From: an uncultured Lachnospiraceae bacterium
GTDB taxonomy: Bacteria; Bacillota; Clostridia; Lachnospirales; Lachnospiraceae
Length of the DNA stretch: 36,586 nucleotides
Direction: 5' to 3'
NCBI GenBank assembly: GCA_910588285.1
Contig: CAJUQB010000052.1
Coordinates: 1-36,586 of the forward strand
Shown one piece after another: positions 1 through 7,528 of the stretch. Positions within the stretch are counted from its first letter, which is position 1. Every line of letters begins with the position of its first letter. The notes below the pieces were generated by a model that was given only the letters and a program-made list of their open reading frames with translations, did not search any database and was not told where the DNA came from. A program made the translations under genes and the position numbers.

Positions 1-175
1 AGTCAGATATTTGCTGACTTTCTTTACTGCTTTAAGGTTGCTTCTTATAGGTTATAAGAAACGTGTTCTCAAAAATTCTCATTGAATCTTTCAAGGTTAT
101 TTCACTGTTCAGTTATCAAGGTGCTTGGTTGTTGTCTCTTAAGTGTCTGTTCTTAGCTGTCTTGCGCGACAACTT
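1..175 (-). other. Leader of an rRNA operon (16S gene lies beyond the left edge)
   Basis: Read on the minus strand, this stretch carries GCACCTTGATAACTGAACAG at about 133-114, the kind of sequence found in clostridial rRNA leaders and 16S-23S spacers, directly downstream of a consensus promoter. No structural RNA is inside the window, so the identity as an rRNA leader is inferred from this motif and the promoter arrangement. The plus-strand open frame over this stretch is not a gene: it has no ribosome binding site and overlaps the promoter. Confidence 0.65.
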
Positions 176-179
176 CTAT

Positions 180-208
180 AGTATATCAGGTGCTTTCGAG
201 TTTGTCAA
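180..208 (-). promoter_or_regulatory. rRNA operon promoter P2 (proximal)
   Basis: On the minus strand there is a perfect -35 TTGACA (208-203), a 17-bp spacer and -10 TATACT (185-180). Upstream is an A-rich tract, AAAAAAATGTAAAAAAGT, which resembles an UP element and is repeated upstream of the distal promoter. Near-consensus boxes with UP-like tracts in tandem are typical of rRNA promoters. Confidence 0.85.
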
Positions 209-307
209 CAACTTTTTTACATTTTTTTCAAAAACTTTTAAGATTTTCCAGAAGCCATTCTGGTCTTATTCTTAATGTTTTCTGCCGTATTTCCGACGGC
301 GAATGTT

Positions 308-336
308 ATACTACCACGTTATGAAATAAATGTCAA
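308..336 (-). promoter_or_regulatory. rRNA operon promoter P1 (distal)
   Basis: On the minus strand: -35 TTGACA (336-331), 17-bp spacer, -10 TAGTAT (313-308). The same A-rich upstream tract as P2 precedes it. The -35 boxes of the two promoters are 128 bp apart and both read left, so this is a tandem P1/P2 pair. Confidence 0.75.
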
Positions 337-390
337 CTACTTTTTTACATTTTTTTCTTTACCGCTGCCATTAACGGATGAAAAGGATAA

Positions 391-1170
391 CTACCCTTCC
401 GCTTTCCGGATATGCTCCCTGATCTCTGCTTCATGCTCCTGACAATAAGCAAAGCTGTTCTGCATAAAATCCTCTATGCCCTGGTTTCTGTACATCTCAT
501 CCAGGGTATCCAAAATCAGCCTGCCATCCACTGTCATATCAAAGAAATAGGAATAAATGCATCCCCCCTCCTCCCTGGGAAAATAGGGATTGATAGAGCA
601 AAGCCTGGGATCCTTCATCACAGATTCCACCACCATTTCACTTAAGATCCATTTCAATGACGGGCGCTCATATTCCTCATAGCTATCTAGAAACAGGCGG
701 TTCCACACATAGAACCAAACGAAATGTATGATCTCATGGATCCCTGCACCAATGGCTCCCCTTTCGCTGTTCAGGTAGAACGTGTCATAGCATCGTTCCT
801 TCAGAAAACGCGGTTCGATTGGATTGATGCTCAAATTGCATCGGATATCGTTGAATCGGCCGGCACAATCAATGCCAAAGGCATCTGACAGGACTGCGGT
901 GATCTGCTCCCTGCATTCTTCCCAATGCCTGGAATATAATACTGCTTTTTCATTGATCGTATCCTCCAGCTCCTTATAGACTGCCCGCATGGTACGTTCT
1001 ATATATTCTCTTCTTTCCGGAAAAGGCAGACTTGCGGCATAAGCCTTGTCAAGCTGCGGATAAAAATGATATAAGGGCTCAGACCAAAAGACCGATTCCT
1101 CTTCTGTCTGAAATGCCAGAATCCTCTGCATCATATAATCCTCACCGGGATTAACAAATGTTACTTTCAT
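391..1170 (-). CDS. HExxH putative zinc metallopeptidase-like protein
   Basis: A 259-residue soluble protein without signal peptide. The start is placed at 1170 because GGAGGT (1183-1178) sits 7 nt upstream; the longer open frame to 1317 runs through hairpin repeats and has no support. Residues 145-149 are HEIIH, the zinc-binding and catalytic motif of zincin peptidases, in a hydrophobic helix, with Glu178 or Glu182 as a possible third ligand at gluzincin-like spacing. The rest of the protein is not recognised as a named family. It stands alone between the rRNA promoters and a tRNA gene, so the neighbours give no hint of its substrate. A cytoplasmic, possibly regulatory, protease is an inference from the motif only. 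Confidence 0.7.
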   Translation of the reverse strand: MKVTFVNPGEDYMMQRILAFQTEEESVFWSEPLYHFYPQLDKAYAASLPFPERREYIERTMRAVYKELEDTINEKAVLYSRHWEECREQITAVLSDAFGIDCAGRFNDIRCNLSINPIEPRFLKERCYDTFYLNSERGAIGAGIHEIIHFVWFYVWNRLFLDSYEEYERPSLKWILSEMVVESVMKDPRLCSINPYFPREEGGCIYSYFFDMTVDGRLILDTLDEMYRNQGIEDFMQNSFAYCQEHEAEIREHIRKAEG

Positions 1171-1220
1171 TTGTAATACCTCCATTTCTTTCATTTCGAA
1201 AAATGCTCTCTGGATGCCCG

Positions 1221-1280
1221 TGCGATCCCGCCCGGAGGGCTTTTTGTGATATTGGAAATCCAGAGGAATTTCCGATATCA
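1221..1280. repeat. Palindromic 60-bp repeat, copy A
   Basis: This 60-bp unit recurs at 1357-1416 with four mismatches. It contains imperfect arms GATATTGGAAAT and ATTTCCGATATC around a short loop, so it folds as a hairpin. Copy A is the more decayed copy. Confidence 0.8.
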
Positions 1281-1287
1281 TGAAAAA

Positions 1288-1308
1288 GAATCCTGCTTTG
1301 CAGGATTC
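1288..1308. repeat. Small hairpin GAATCCTGC-TTT-GCAGGATTC
   Basis: A perfect 9-bp stem with a 3-nt loop between the two 60-bp repeats. It has no T-run on either side, so it is not an obvious terminator. A further small inverted repeat, ATCGCTTTAGCGAT, lies at 1323-1336. Confidence 0.6.
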
Positions 1309-1356
1309 CCCGCCCACGGCGGATCGCTTTAGCGATATATTTCCTCTCCGCCGCAG

Positions 1357-1416
1357 TGCGATCCCGCCTGGAGGGCTTTTTGTGATATTGGAAATCCGGA
1401 AGAATTTCCAATATCA
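1357..1416. repeat. Palindromic 60-bp repeat, copy B
   Basis: Second copy of the unit at 1221-1280. Here the hairpin is perfect: arms 1377-1395 and 1404-1422, 19 bp, with an 8-nt loop. The T-run lies before the stem and the A-run after it on both strands, so they form part of the stem and do not make a terminator tail. It looks like a small REP- or MITE-like element. Confidence 0.8.
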
Positions 1417-1417
1417 C

Positions 1418-1449
1418 AAAAAATCCAGGACAGATGAACTGTCCTGGAT
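1418..1449 (-). terminator. Intrinsic terminator of tRNA-Ser
   Basis: On the minus strand, ATCCAGGACAG (1449-1439), a 5-nt loop and CTGTCCTGGAT (1433-1423) form a perfect 11-bp stem followed by a T-run (1423-1418). It starts 6 bp beyond the 3' end of the tRNA. Confidence 0.9.
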
Positions 1450-1455
1450 CTGAAA

Positions 1456-1543
1456 CGGAGAAGGAGGGATTTGAACCCTCGCGCCGGTTACCCGACCTAT
1501 ACCCTTAGCAGGGGCACCTCTTCGGCCACTTGAGTACTTCTCC
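1456..1543 (-). tRNA. tRNA-Ser(GCU)
   Basis: An 88-nt cloverleaf on the minus strand. The acceptor stem is GGAGAAG/CTTCTCC with discriminator G. The anticodon stem TGCCC/GGGTA carries the loop CTGCTAA, giving anticodon GCT, which reads AGC/AGU serine codons. A long variable arm (about ATAGGTCGGGTAACCGGC) and the T-loop GGTTCAAATCC are typical of tRNA-Ser. CCA is not encoded. It has its own promoter and terminator. Confidence 0.95.
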
Positions 1544-1581
1544 GAACCGTCACATTGAGCTAATCTCGTGACGCTTTAATT

Positions 1582-1610
1582 ATTCTACTAGAGTATTTCC
1601 ATTTTGTCAA
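1582..1610 (-). promoter_or_regulatory. Promoter of tRNA-Ser
   Basis: On the minus strand: perfect -35 TTGACA (1610-1605), 17-bp spacer, -10 TAGAAT (1587-1582), about 40 bp before the tRNA 5' end. An inverted repeat CGTCAC...GTGACG lies just after the -10 region. Confidence 0.9.
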
Positions 1611-1674
1611 GAGTTATTCTCCGACAAAAATGGAAAATCTACAAATTATTTGTTGGTTCACAGCCAAGAGCCGC

Positions 1675-2235
1675 TCAAAGCAGCGATTCGGAGCGATATT
1701 CCAGAATTGCCGTCTCATACAGATTATTTCCTGCACAATCTGCCACAACCACCACCGGAAAATCCTCCACCTCAAGCTGCAGAATCGCCTCTGCACCAAG
1801 ATCCTCATAGCAGATTAAGGTGGATTTGTGAATACATTTGGACAGCAGCGCCCCTGCGCCGCCCACTGCGGCAAAGTATACGCCCTTATTGCGCACAATG
1901 GCATCCAGCACCTCTTTTGTGCGTTTTCCTTTCCCAATCATAGCCCTCTGGCCCAGATCCAGAAGCCGCGGCGCATACTTGTCCATGCGGCTGGCCGTGG
2001 TCGGCCCGGCGGAGCCAATGGGACGCCCCTCCCTGGCCGGCGACGGACCCATATAGTAAATCGTAGCATTCTCAATCTCAATGGGCAGCTCCTGCCCGGC
2101 GTCCAGGGCTTCCATCATCCGCTTGTGGGCAGCGTCCCTGGCCACATAAATACTGCCGCTTAAGTAAACGTAATCCCCTGCATGAAGCTCCTGTGCAAGC
2201 TCCTCTGTAATGGGTGTCTGTATATGTCGATCCAT
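1675..2235 (-). CDS. fumB: Fumarate hydratase class I, beta subunit
   Basis: A 186-residue subunit of the oxygen-sensitive [4Fe-4S] fumarase (or the related L(+)-tartrate dehydratase) that interconverts fumarate and L-malate. Family motifs are visible: YYMGPSPA near 60-67, GSAGPTTASRMD (74-85), GKGKRT (101-106), GGAGALLSKCI (125-135) and EDLGAEAI (144-151). The start at 2235 follows AGGAGG with 5-6 nt spacing; the longer frame to 2271 crosses a small AATGATA/TATCATT inverted repeat (2254-2272) and lacks a site. It lies 71 bp after the alpha subunit and is clearly its partner, forming the C-terminal half of the single-chain enzymes. Tartrate versus fumarate specificity cannot be decided from the sequence. 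The symbol is the common one for the split form. Confidence 0.92.
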   Translation of the reverse strand: MDRHIQTPITEELAQELHAGDYVYLSGSIYVARDAAHKRMMEALDAGQELPIEIENATIYYMGPSPAREGRPIGSAGPTTASRMDKYAPRLLDLGQRAMIGKGKRTKEVLDAIVRNKGVYFAAVGGAGALLSKCIHKSTLICYEDLGAEAILQLEVEDFPVVVVADCAGNNLYETAILEYRSESLL

Positions 2236-2306
2236 AAGCTTCCTCCTGAATAAAATGATATATCTTATCATTCGGCCTTCTGATCAAGCCTCATGACAGC
2301 TTTGGC

Positions 2307-3152
2307 TTATATGGTGCGAACCGCATGACGGTTCACATGGCAGCAGATATTGACAGCTACCGGAAGGCCTGCAATGTGGGTGGCATAGGTGTTGATATTT
2401 ACTGCTAAAGCCGTGGTAGTGCCTCCCAGCCCTCCCGGCCCGATGCCCAGTCCATTGATTCGTTCCAGCAGCTCCTCTTCCAGCTCCTTTATATGAGAAA
2501 TCCCGGAATGACTCCCGGCCTCTCTGGTCAGGGCCTGCTTGGCCAAAAGAGCCGCTTTTTCAAAGGTTCCGCCGATTCCAACCCCCACAACCATAGGCGG
2601 GCAGGCGTTTGGGCCTGCATCGGCAACTGCCGTAAGGATGGCATTTTTCACACCCTCCACGCCGTCTGCCGGCTTCAGCATGAAGATCCGACTCATATTC
2701 TCGCTGCCAAAGCCCTTGGGCGCCAGGGTAATCCGGATCTGATCACCCGGCACAATGGAATAATGGATCACTGCCGGGGTATTGTCCCTGGTATTCTCGC
2801 GAATCAGGGGATCGCCTACCACAGATTTGCGCAGATATCCTTCCTGGTAGCCCTGGCGTACCCCCTCATGGATGGCCTCCTCCACGCTTCCGCCATCCAC
2901 ATGAACCTCCTGGCCCATCTCAAAAAAGACCACAGCCATGCCGGTATCCTGGCAAATGGGAATCATCTCCTCCCCGGCAATCCTCAGATTGTCCGCAAGC
3001 TGCCCCAGAATCTTCTTCCCCACAGGGGATTTCTCCTTAGACACCGCGTTCTTTAAAGCCCCTTCCATATCCTGTGTCAGGAAATGATTGGCTTCGATAC
3101 ACATTTCCTTAATATGTTCCGTAATTTCCTTTGCCTGTATTGTCCTGATCAT
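2307..3152 (-). CDS. fumA: Fumarate hydratase class I, alpha subunit
   Basis: A 281-residue iron-sulfur subunit of two-subunit class I fumarase; it carries the cluster that binds the substrate. Motifs: CQDTG (67-71), APKGFGSEN (144-152), ACPPMVVGVGIGG (183-195), GIGPGGLGGTTTAL (236-249) and HIAGLPVAVNICCH (259-272). Cys67, Cys184 and one of Cys270/271 are the expected cluster ligands. It acts in the cytoplasm in the branch linking fumarate and malate. The Shine-Dalgarno sequence AAGGAG is duplicated upstream by a 14-bp tandem repeat (3151-3178), so two possible sites precede the ATG. The gene lies 100 bp downstream of the HipA-like kinase on the same strand; no separate promoter is obvious. 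Confidence 0.93.
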   Translation of the reverse strand: MIRTIQAKEITEHIKEMCIEANHFLTQDMEGALKNAVSKEKSPVGKKILGQLADNLRIAGEEMIPICQDTGMAVVFFEMGQEVHVDGGSVEEAIHEGVRQGYQEGYLRKSVVGDPLIRENTRDNTPAVIHYSIVPGDQIRITLAPKGFGSENMSRIFMLKPADGVEGVKNAILTAVADAGPNACPPMVVGVGIGGTFEKAALLAKQALTREAGSHSGISHIKELEEELLERINGLGIGPGGLGGTTTALAVNINTYATHIAGLPVAVNICCHVNRHAVRTI

Positions 3153-3184
3153 ATTCTGCTCCTTATATTCTGCTCCTTATATTC
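3151..3184. repeat. 14-bp tandem repeat duplicating the fumA ribosome binding site
   Basis: ATATTCTGCTCCTT occurs twice head to tail (3151-3164 and 3165-3178), followed by a partial third copy. On the coding (minus) strand each copy supplies AAGGAGCAGAATAT, and only the proximal one is correctly spaced for the fumA start. Confidence 0.85.
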
Positions 3185-3252
3185 TTTTCATGATTTGCTC
3201 TGGTCATTTTTGCTTCTTATATTCTTTTCTTGATTTGCTCTGGCCATTTTTG
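3176..3252. repeat. 40-bp tandem direct repeat, two copies
   Basis: A unit beginning CTTATATTCTTTTC and containing GATTTGCTCTGG starts at 3176 and again at 3216, with two mismatches over 37 bp. It fills the gap between the kinase stop codon and the fumA ribosome binding site, and ends directly at the kinase stop. Confidence 0.85.
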
Positions 3253-4368
3253 TTACCTTTTGCGCCTTGCATCTTTTTGTAATTTCCTGCACCGCGCCAG
3301 GACAGCCTGCCATTTTTCCTCTTCCAGAAGCTCCGGTTTTTCCATGGATAGCAGTGGTGTAACATCCAGGCGAAGCTCCTGCTGTGCCAGAACCGCCGCC
3401 TCCTCCAGGGTACTCTCTGCTTCCGTTGTCTGGGAAAAGACATTTTTTCCATCGGAAAATGCATGGTCATGGTCAAACAGCGGCGCATAGCCCAATAATT
3501 TCCCGCTGCTGTTTTCCATGAGGAAGCCCCAATTCTGCTGATGCCTGTCGTCATTATTTAAAATATAGTCCGCAAGCTGCATCTCTAGGTAAGCTTCCCG
3601 ATCAATTACCTTTGCTTCCCGATAGGGATTTAACCCGTAGGTCTCGGAAAAAGTGCAGAATTCCTCAAAGGTCACCAGCGCAATGTCTTCATTGGTAAAC
3701 AGCCGCGATTTTACGATCCGTTCTCCCACGCCCTCCAGCCACAGCTTCCGCTCCGGCGACAGATAAGCTGCCGCTTCCTCCTCTGTTGAGAGAAAATAGG
3801 CAATATGGGGAATGTTAAGTAAATCCAACAGCCTGGATGCTGCCTCCTCGTGCTTCCCAACCTTATATAGATACAGCCCGTCCTCCCGGCGGATCCATCC
3901 CTTTGCGCTGGCTCCCATGGTCGTAAGCTCCGGAGTATGGATCCGAAGGCTTTTCTTTGGCAAAGCCTCATACAGCTCCCCCTGCTTTGGTCGGCTCTGG
4001 TTTGTATTTACACCGGACAGGGCAAGCTCTGTCACAAAAAAGCACAGCTCATTCTGAAAAAGGTTTATTTCTGCCCAGGTTCTGGAATCCTCTGGCTGAC
4101 GGATCCAATAGGAATCCGTCAGGCTTAAGCCACGGCAGGCCAGACAGACGCTGAGTGAATTTGACTGGGACAGGCGCAGGGCATTCAGGATCTCCTTGGC
4201 ATAGCTTCTGCTGATAGACAGGGCCCGGCCTGCTGCCCAATCGGCAAAATCAATGTAAGTTACAAGCTCCTTGCGCAATGCAAAAGGAAGCCTGTCAAAC
4301 TCCAGCACCTGGCAGGCTCCGTTTTCCAAAATATTCAAAACAGGGTCGTCCTTTAACATCAGCTGCAT
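3253..4368 (-). CDS. HipA-like serine/threonine kinase, orphan
   Basis: A 371-residue protein of the HipA/CtkA-like kinase fold. Residues 272-281 include DDRHQQNWG, matching the catalytic DRHxxN motif (Asp274, Asn279), and FDHDHAF (298-304) holds the metal-binding aspartate. GASAKGW (152-158) and YKVG (168-171) fit the ATP-binding lobe. HipA family members phosphorylate translation factors or other proteins; the target here is unknown. There is no HipB-like antitoxin next to it, so this is not a classical toxin-antitoxin pair. The start at 4368 has AGAGG 8 nt upstream; the longer frame to 4422 begins inside the promoter palindrome. The next gene on this strand is fumA. Confidence 0.75.
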   Translation of the reverse strand: MQLMLKDDPVLNILENGACQVLEFDRLPFALRKELVTYIDFADWAAGRALSISRSYAKEILNALRLSQSNSLSVCLACRGLSLTDSYWIRQPEDSRTWAEINLFQNELCFFVTELALSGVNTNQSRPKQGELYEALPKKSLRIHTPELTTMGASAKGWIRREDGLYLYKVGKHEEAASRLLDLLNIPHIAYFLSTEEEAAAYLSPERKLWLEGVGERIVKSRLFTNEDIALVTFEEFCTFSETYGLNPYREAKVIDREAYLEMQLADYILNNDDRHQQNWGFLMENSSGKLLGYAPLFDHDHAFSDGKNVFSQTTEAESTLEEAAVLAQQELRLDVTPLLSMEKPELLEEEKWQAVLARCRKLQKDARRKR

Positions 4369-4405
4369 ATCAAATACCTCTTTTACAGGGCCCTTCTGCA
4401 GACCT

Positions 4406-4448
4406 GTGTATAAAATATACACTACTCCCGAAAGTGAAGTGTTGTCAA
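4406..4448 (-). promoter_or_regulatory. Promoter with palindromic operator for the HipA-like gene
   Basis: On the minus strand: perfect -35 TTGACA (4448-4443), 18-bp spacer, weak -10 TAGTGT (4424-4419). A perfect inverted repeat GTGTATA-TTT-TATACAC (4422-4406) overlaps the -10 and the start of transcription, the usual place for a repressor site. Its regulator is unknown; no DNA-binding partner is adjacent. Confidence 0.6.
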
Positions 4449-4455
4449 GAATTAT

Positions 4456-5241
4456 TTATTTTTTCCATATGGAACAGCACGACGCCCCCACGCTCAGAAG
4501 CAGGCTGATGAAGGTCTCGTACTTCATCCGCAGGAAGAGCTCTTCCTTCTGGTATTCATCCTCAAGAAGAGCCTCCTGATTTACGATTGTATAGCCCAGC
4601 TGTTCCAGCTGCCTTCTCTGGCTCCCGTCCAGATCCCGGCGACCAAAGCAGACCCTCACCTGCCCTTCCTTTGCCTGCGCATTGGTTTCCCCGACAGCAA
4701 CGGCTTCCGCTGTCTCCTGATGGAAAATCCCTTCTGCCAGCTGAAGCTTTATGGAAACCAAAGCCTGCTGCAAGACCCCAGGGTCTGCGCTATCTCCCTC
4801 CGGCTCCGGGGGAAGGCTCTGGACAAGAAGCTCCTTCTCAGCAGTCCCAAGCTGACGCAGGGACTGCTGATTCATGTAAAGGGTGACGGCTGCGCCCCTG
4901 ACCGGTATGCCATAAACAATTTCCAGATATTCCTTTGACAGGGTATGGTAAGAGATACTGTACTCCTGCCCCTGATATTGCACGGACAGGATATGCTCCT
5001 GCTGGGGACTTGCCGCCACAAAATCCGGTATATCCTTTAGCTGGGAAATATGCTTCTGACTTCCGTCAAGCACATATTCCACCGGAGCGTTCACCTGTTG
5101 GTACAGTGTAACGCCCCGGAAAACCGCCCCGGACAGAAATCCAATGGCTGCTGCTGCCAAAAGTATTGCAATTTTCACAGAATCCTTCTGTTTCCGCTGC
5201 CTTAAGAGCTTTTTCCACCAGCACATCCTCGGTTCTCTCAT
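4456..5241 (-). CDS. Membrane protein with N- and C-terminal hydrophobic segments
   Basis: A 261-residue protein. Residues 1-18 are basic, about 20-40 form a transmembrane helix (KIAILLAAAAIGFLSGAVF), a long middle region would be extracellular, and the last 25 residues are again hydrophobic (FISLLLSVGASCCSIW) before KK. The start at 5241 overlaps the stop codon of the preceding gene as ATGA, with AGAGG upstream, so the two are translationally coupled. The family is not recognised. It is the last gene of the ABC/lipoprotein block and probably forms a membrane complex with the upstream secreted protein. No terminator hairpin follows; the promoter of the HipA-like gene begins at once. Confidence 0.7.
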   Translation of the reverse strand: MREPRMCWWKKLLRQRKQKDSVKIAILLAAAAIGFLSGAVFRGVTLYQQVNAPVEYVLDGSQKHISQLKDIPDFVAASPQQEHILSVQYQGQEYSISYHTLSKEYLEIVYGIPVRGAAVTLYMNQQSLRQLGTAEKELLVQSLPPEPEGDSADPGVLQQALVSIKLQLAEGIFHQETAEAVAVGETNAQAKEGQVRVCFGRRDLDGSQRRQLEQLGYTIVNQEALLEDEYQKEELFLRMKYETFISLLLSVGASCCSIWKK

Positions 5242-6869
5242 GGTTCCTCTGACCTGCCCTTTCTCTCCCGAAGCCACCTTAGGAGCAGGAAGGCGCCGCC
5301 GGCGCACAGCAGAACAAGAACAACCGCCATCAAAATCCACCACTGGCCCGGCTCATCCTCCACCTCTGTTACCGGCTCATTCGAAAAGGGCGACGCGATT
5401 TTTGTTGTAAACTCCAACTGCTGTGTCTGCTCCGCTCCGGCCTCATCTTCGTAATAGAAGGTTACGGTTCCTTTTGTATCCCCGTACATGCTGTTGCCCT
5501 CTGTCAGGCCTCCTACGGAAATCTGGGTGCTTCCTACAGCCATGGCCCCTGCTTCAATATCCCCGATAAAAATGGTTCCCTGGGGCGTCAGGCCGTCGGC
5601 TGCAAGCTCCGCCCGAACATGATAAGCCTTGCATCTGCCCAGGTTCATGGCCTGCACCTGAAGCTGAGTCACATCCCCCACCTCCAATTCGGAGGGCAGG
5701 ACAATGGGATCAAACGTAAGCTCCATGGGCTGATTTACCGTCAATCTAGCTTTTCCGGTTCCTGTATAGGTATTTCCTTTGGCATCTGCATAATCCATGG
5801 CCAGGGTCAGCTCATACTGGCCCTGCGGTGTGGCTGTATTGACCTGATACGAATAGGTTACCTCACAGGTTCCCCCTGCCTTTACGGAATCAATATAAAC
5901 GCTGTCCGTAGGGCTTTGCAGGGTAAGATGCTCCTCTGGTGCAGAAACAGTGATTGTCATATTTTTGATTATCTGGGATTTGCTGGTATTCTGCAGCGTA
6001 ATCTCTGCTGTTATGGTATCTCCTGCCAGAATCTCTTCCTTCGAATAACGGTAGGACTGTACCAGCAGCTTGGGGGCAAATGTGGGCGGTTCCGGCTCTG
6101 GCTCCGGTTCCGGCTCTGGTTCCGGCTCCTGAGGCTCTGCATTGGGATCCTTGCCATCCGTTATGGTAACATAGACCACAAAGCTCTGGGAAACCGCATT
6201 TCCCTCCGCATCTGTCCCCTGCACCGCCAGAGTTACCGGATAGCTGCCATTATACCGTTCCGCCGAAAGCTCCAGGGCAAAGGAGGCCACAAAGGCTTCC
6301 GCTGTCCCTGTCCCATGATTCACAGGATGGGGCTGCAGCGTGATATTTTTCTCATAATTCCGATAAACAAAGGGTGAGTTGGCTGTCTCTCCAAGATCCA
6401 GGGATACCCGCAGGGCGTTATTTCGAAGAACCGTCTCCTCCCCCTCCAGAAGCATAGGAACCACCACGAGCACCCTGCCCCTCTCCAGCCTGGGTATATA
6501 TCCGTCCGAGTAAGGACGATCCATCCCTTCATAGATATTCTGGTTATCAATGACCAGCGCTGCCGAAGCCATTTTGTCGTCATCTTCCCCAGCAGGATCC
6601 TTTGTACCGTCTCCTGCTGTCTGGCCTGGCTGCTGCTGGCTCCCGCTTCCCGACGGCTCATCTGGCTGCTGCTGAACGGTCTGCGCATCCGACGCTGCCG
6701 TCTGACTGCTCTGCGCACCTGATGCGTCGCCTTGACCGGCCTGCTGGACAGCCTGCACATCTGATGCCTCCACCGGCAGTGCTGCCATGGCCAGCAGAAC
6801 GACAGCCATTACCGCTCCCAGCCGGCTGCTGTTCGGATGTTTTCTCCCAGCCCTCTTCCATCCTCTCAT
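5238..6869 (-). CDS. Secreted membrane-anchored protein with CARDB/NEW3-like domains and Glu-Pro linker
   Basis: A 543-residue exported protein. A signal sequence (about 17-36, LGAVMAVVLLAMAALPVEA) is followed by a low-complexity Gln/Ser/Asp region (about 40-100), a beta-rich domain, a (Glu-Pro)n linker near 245-260, and at least two beta-sandwich segments with phrases such as EILAGDTITAEITLQNTS and LEVGDVTQLQVQAMNLG. These resemble CARDB/NEW3 adhesion-type modules (COG1361-like). A C-terminal helix (WWILMAVVLVLLCAGGAFLLL) with a positive tail anchors it. The start at 6869 gives GGAGG spaced 7 nt and an ATGA overlap with the ATPase stop; the ATG at 6875 lies directly on the binding site. It probably presents an extracellular domain for the ABC system; its exact role is unknown. 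Confidence 0.75.
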   Translation of the reverse strand: MRGWKRAGRKHPNSSRLGAVMAVVLLAMAALPVEASDVQAVQQAGQGDASGAQSSQTAASDAQTVQQQPDEPSGSGSQQQPGQTAGDGTKDPAGEDDDKMASAALVIDNQNIYEGMDRPYSDGYIPRLERGRVLVVVPMLLEGEETVLRNNALRVSLDLGETANSPFVYRNYEKNITLQPHPVNHGTGTAEAFVASFALELSAERYNGSYPVTLAVQGTDAEGNAVSQSFVVYVTITDGKDPNAEPQEPEPEPEPEPEPEPPTFAPKLLVQSYRYSKEEILAGDTITAEITLQNTSKSQIIKNMTITVSAPEEHLTLQSPTDSVYIDSVKAGGTCEVTYSYQVNTATPQGQYELTLAMDYADAKGNTYTGTGKARLTVNQPMELTFDPIVLPSELEVGDVTQLQVQAMNLGRCKAYHVRAELAADGLTPQGTIFIGDIEAGAMAVGSTQISVGGLTEGNSMYGDTKGTVTFYYEDEAGAEQTQQLEFTTKIASPFSNEPVTEVEDEPGQWWILMAVVLVLLCAGGAFLLLRWLRERKGRSEEP

Positions 6870-7498
6870 TTCCATTCCTCCATCTCATGCACCGCATCAC
6901 AAAGCTCCTCAATATCCCTGGGGTTGTGGCTGGCCAGCAGGATGGCCTTCCCCTGGTCCTTCATTTCCCGCACCAGCGTGCGCATGGCAGCGTTTCCCTT
7001 TTTATCCAGCCCGTTAAAGGGCTCATCCAGAATCAGCACATCCGGATCCTCCATAATCGCCTGTGCGATTCCCAGCCGCTGCCGCATCCCCAGGGAGTAT
7101 TTCGATACCGGCTTTTTCAGCTTGGGATCCAGCCCCACCCGCTCCATGGTTTCAAATATTTCCTTTTTCCCAATGACAGCCCGAAGGTCTGCCAGAATCT
7201 TAAGATTTTTATAGCCGGAAAGGGCCGGGAGGAATCCGGGGGTCTCGATAATCACGCCGATTTTCTCGGGAAAATCACAGTCTGCGCCGATCCGGCTTCC
7301 ATTGACAATGACACGTCCCTGATCCGGCCGCATAAATCCGCAGATACACTTCATCAGTACGGTTTTGCCGCTGCCATTGTTTCCCACAACGCCGCAGATC
7401 TGCCCTGGCCGAATCTCAAGATTCGCATCCCGGAGCACCACCTCACGGCCAAAGGACTTCTGTACATGCTCCACCACAATTCCACGTTTTTCCTCCAT
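6866..7498 (-). CDS. ABC transporter ATP-binding protein
   Basis: A 210-residue ATPase subunit. Walker A is GNNGSGKT (39-46), signature YSLGMRQR (134-141), Walker B VLILDEP (154-160) with the D-loop GLD, and the switch histidine is His191. It resembles the BcrA/CcmA-type ATPases of two-permease exporters and of bacitracin- or lantibiotic-resistance pumps, though that specificity is inferred from family resemblance and from the neighbouring two-component system. It energises the two permeases encoded upstream. It is separated from the second permease by 134 bp of tandem repeats and overlaps the next gene by ATGA. Confidence 0.93.
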   Translation of the reverse strand: MEEKRGIVVEHVQKSFGREVVLRDANLEIRPGQICGVVGNNGSGKTVLMKCICGFMRPDQGRVIVNGSRIGADCDFPEKIGVIIETPGFLPALSGYKNLKILADLRAVIGKKEIFETMERVGLDPKLKKPVSKYSLGMRQRLGIAQAIMEDPDVLILDEPFNGLDKKGNAAMRTLVREMKDQGKAILLASHNPRDIEELCDAVHEMEEWK

Positions 7499-7528
7499 TT
7501 CCCTACCTTTCCTGACTATCGTCTCTTC

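Noticed and set aside
63..275. 70-codon open frame at the left edge
   Set aside because: It lies over the rRNA promoter and leader and has no ribosome binding site.
1377..1422. Long hairpin in repeat copy B as a bidirectional terminator
   Set aside because: The T-run precedes and the A-run follows the stem on both strands, so they are part of the stem; the real tRNA terminator is the neighbouring hairpin at 1418-1449.
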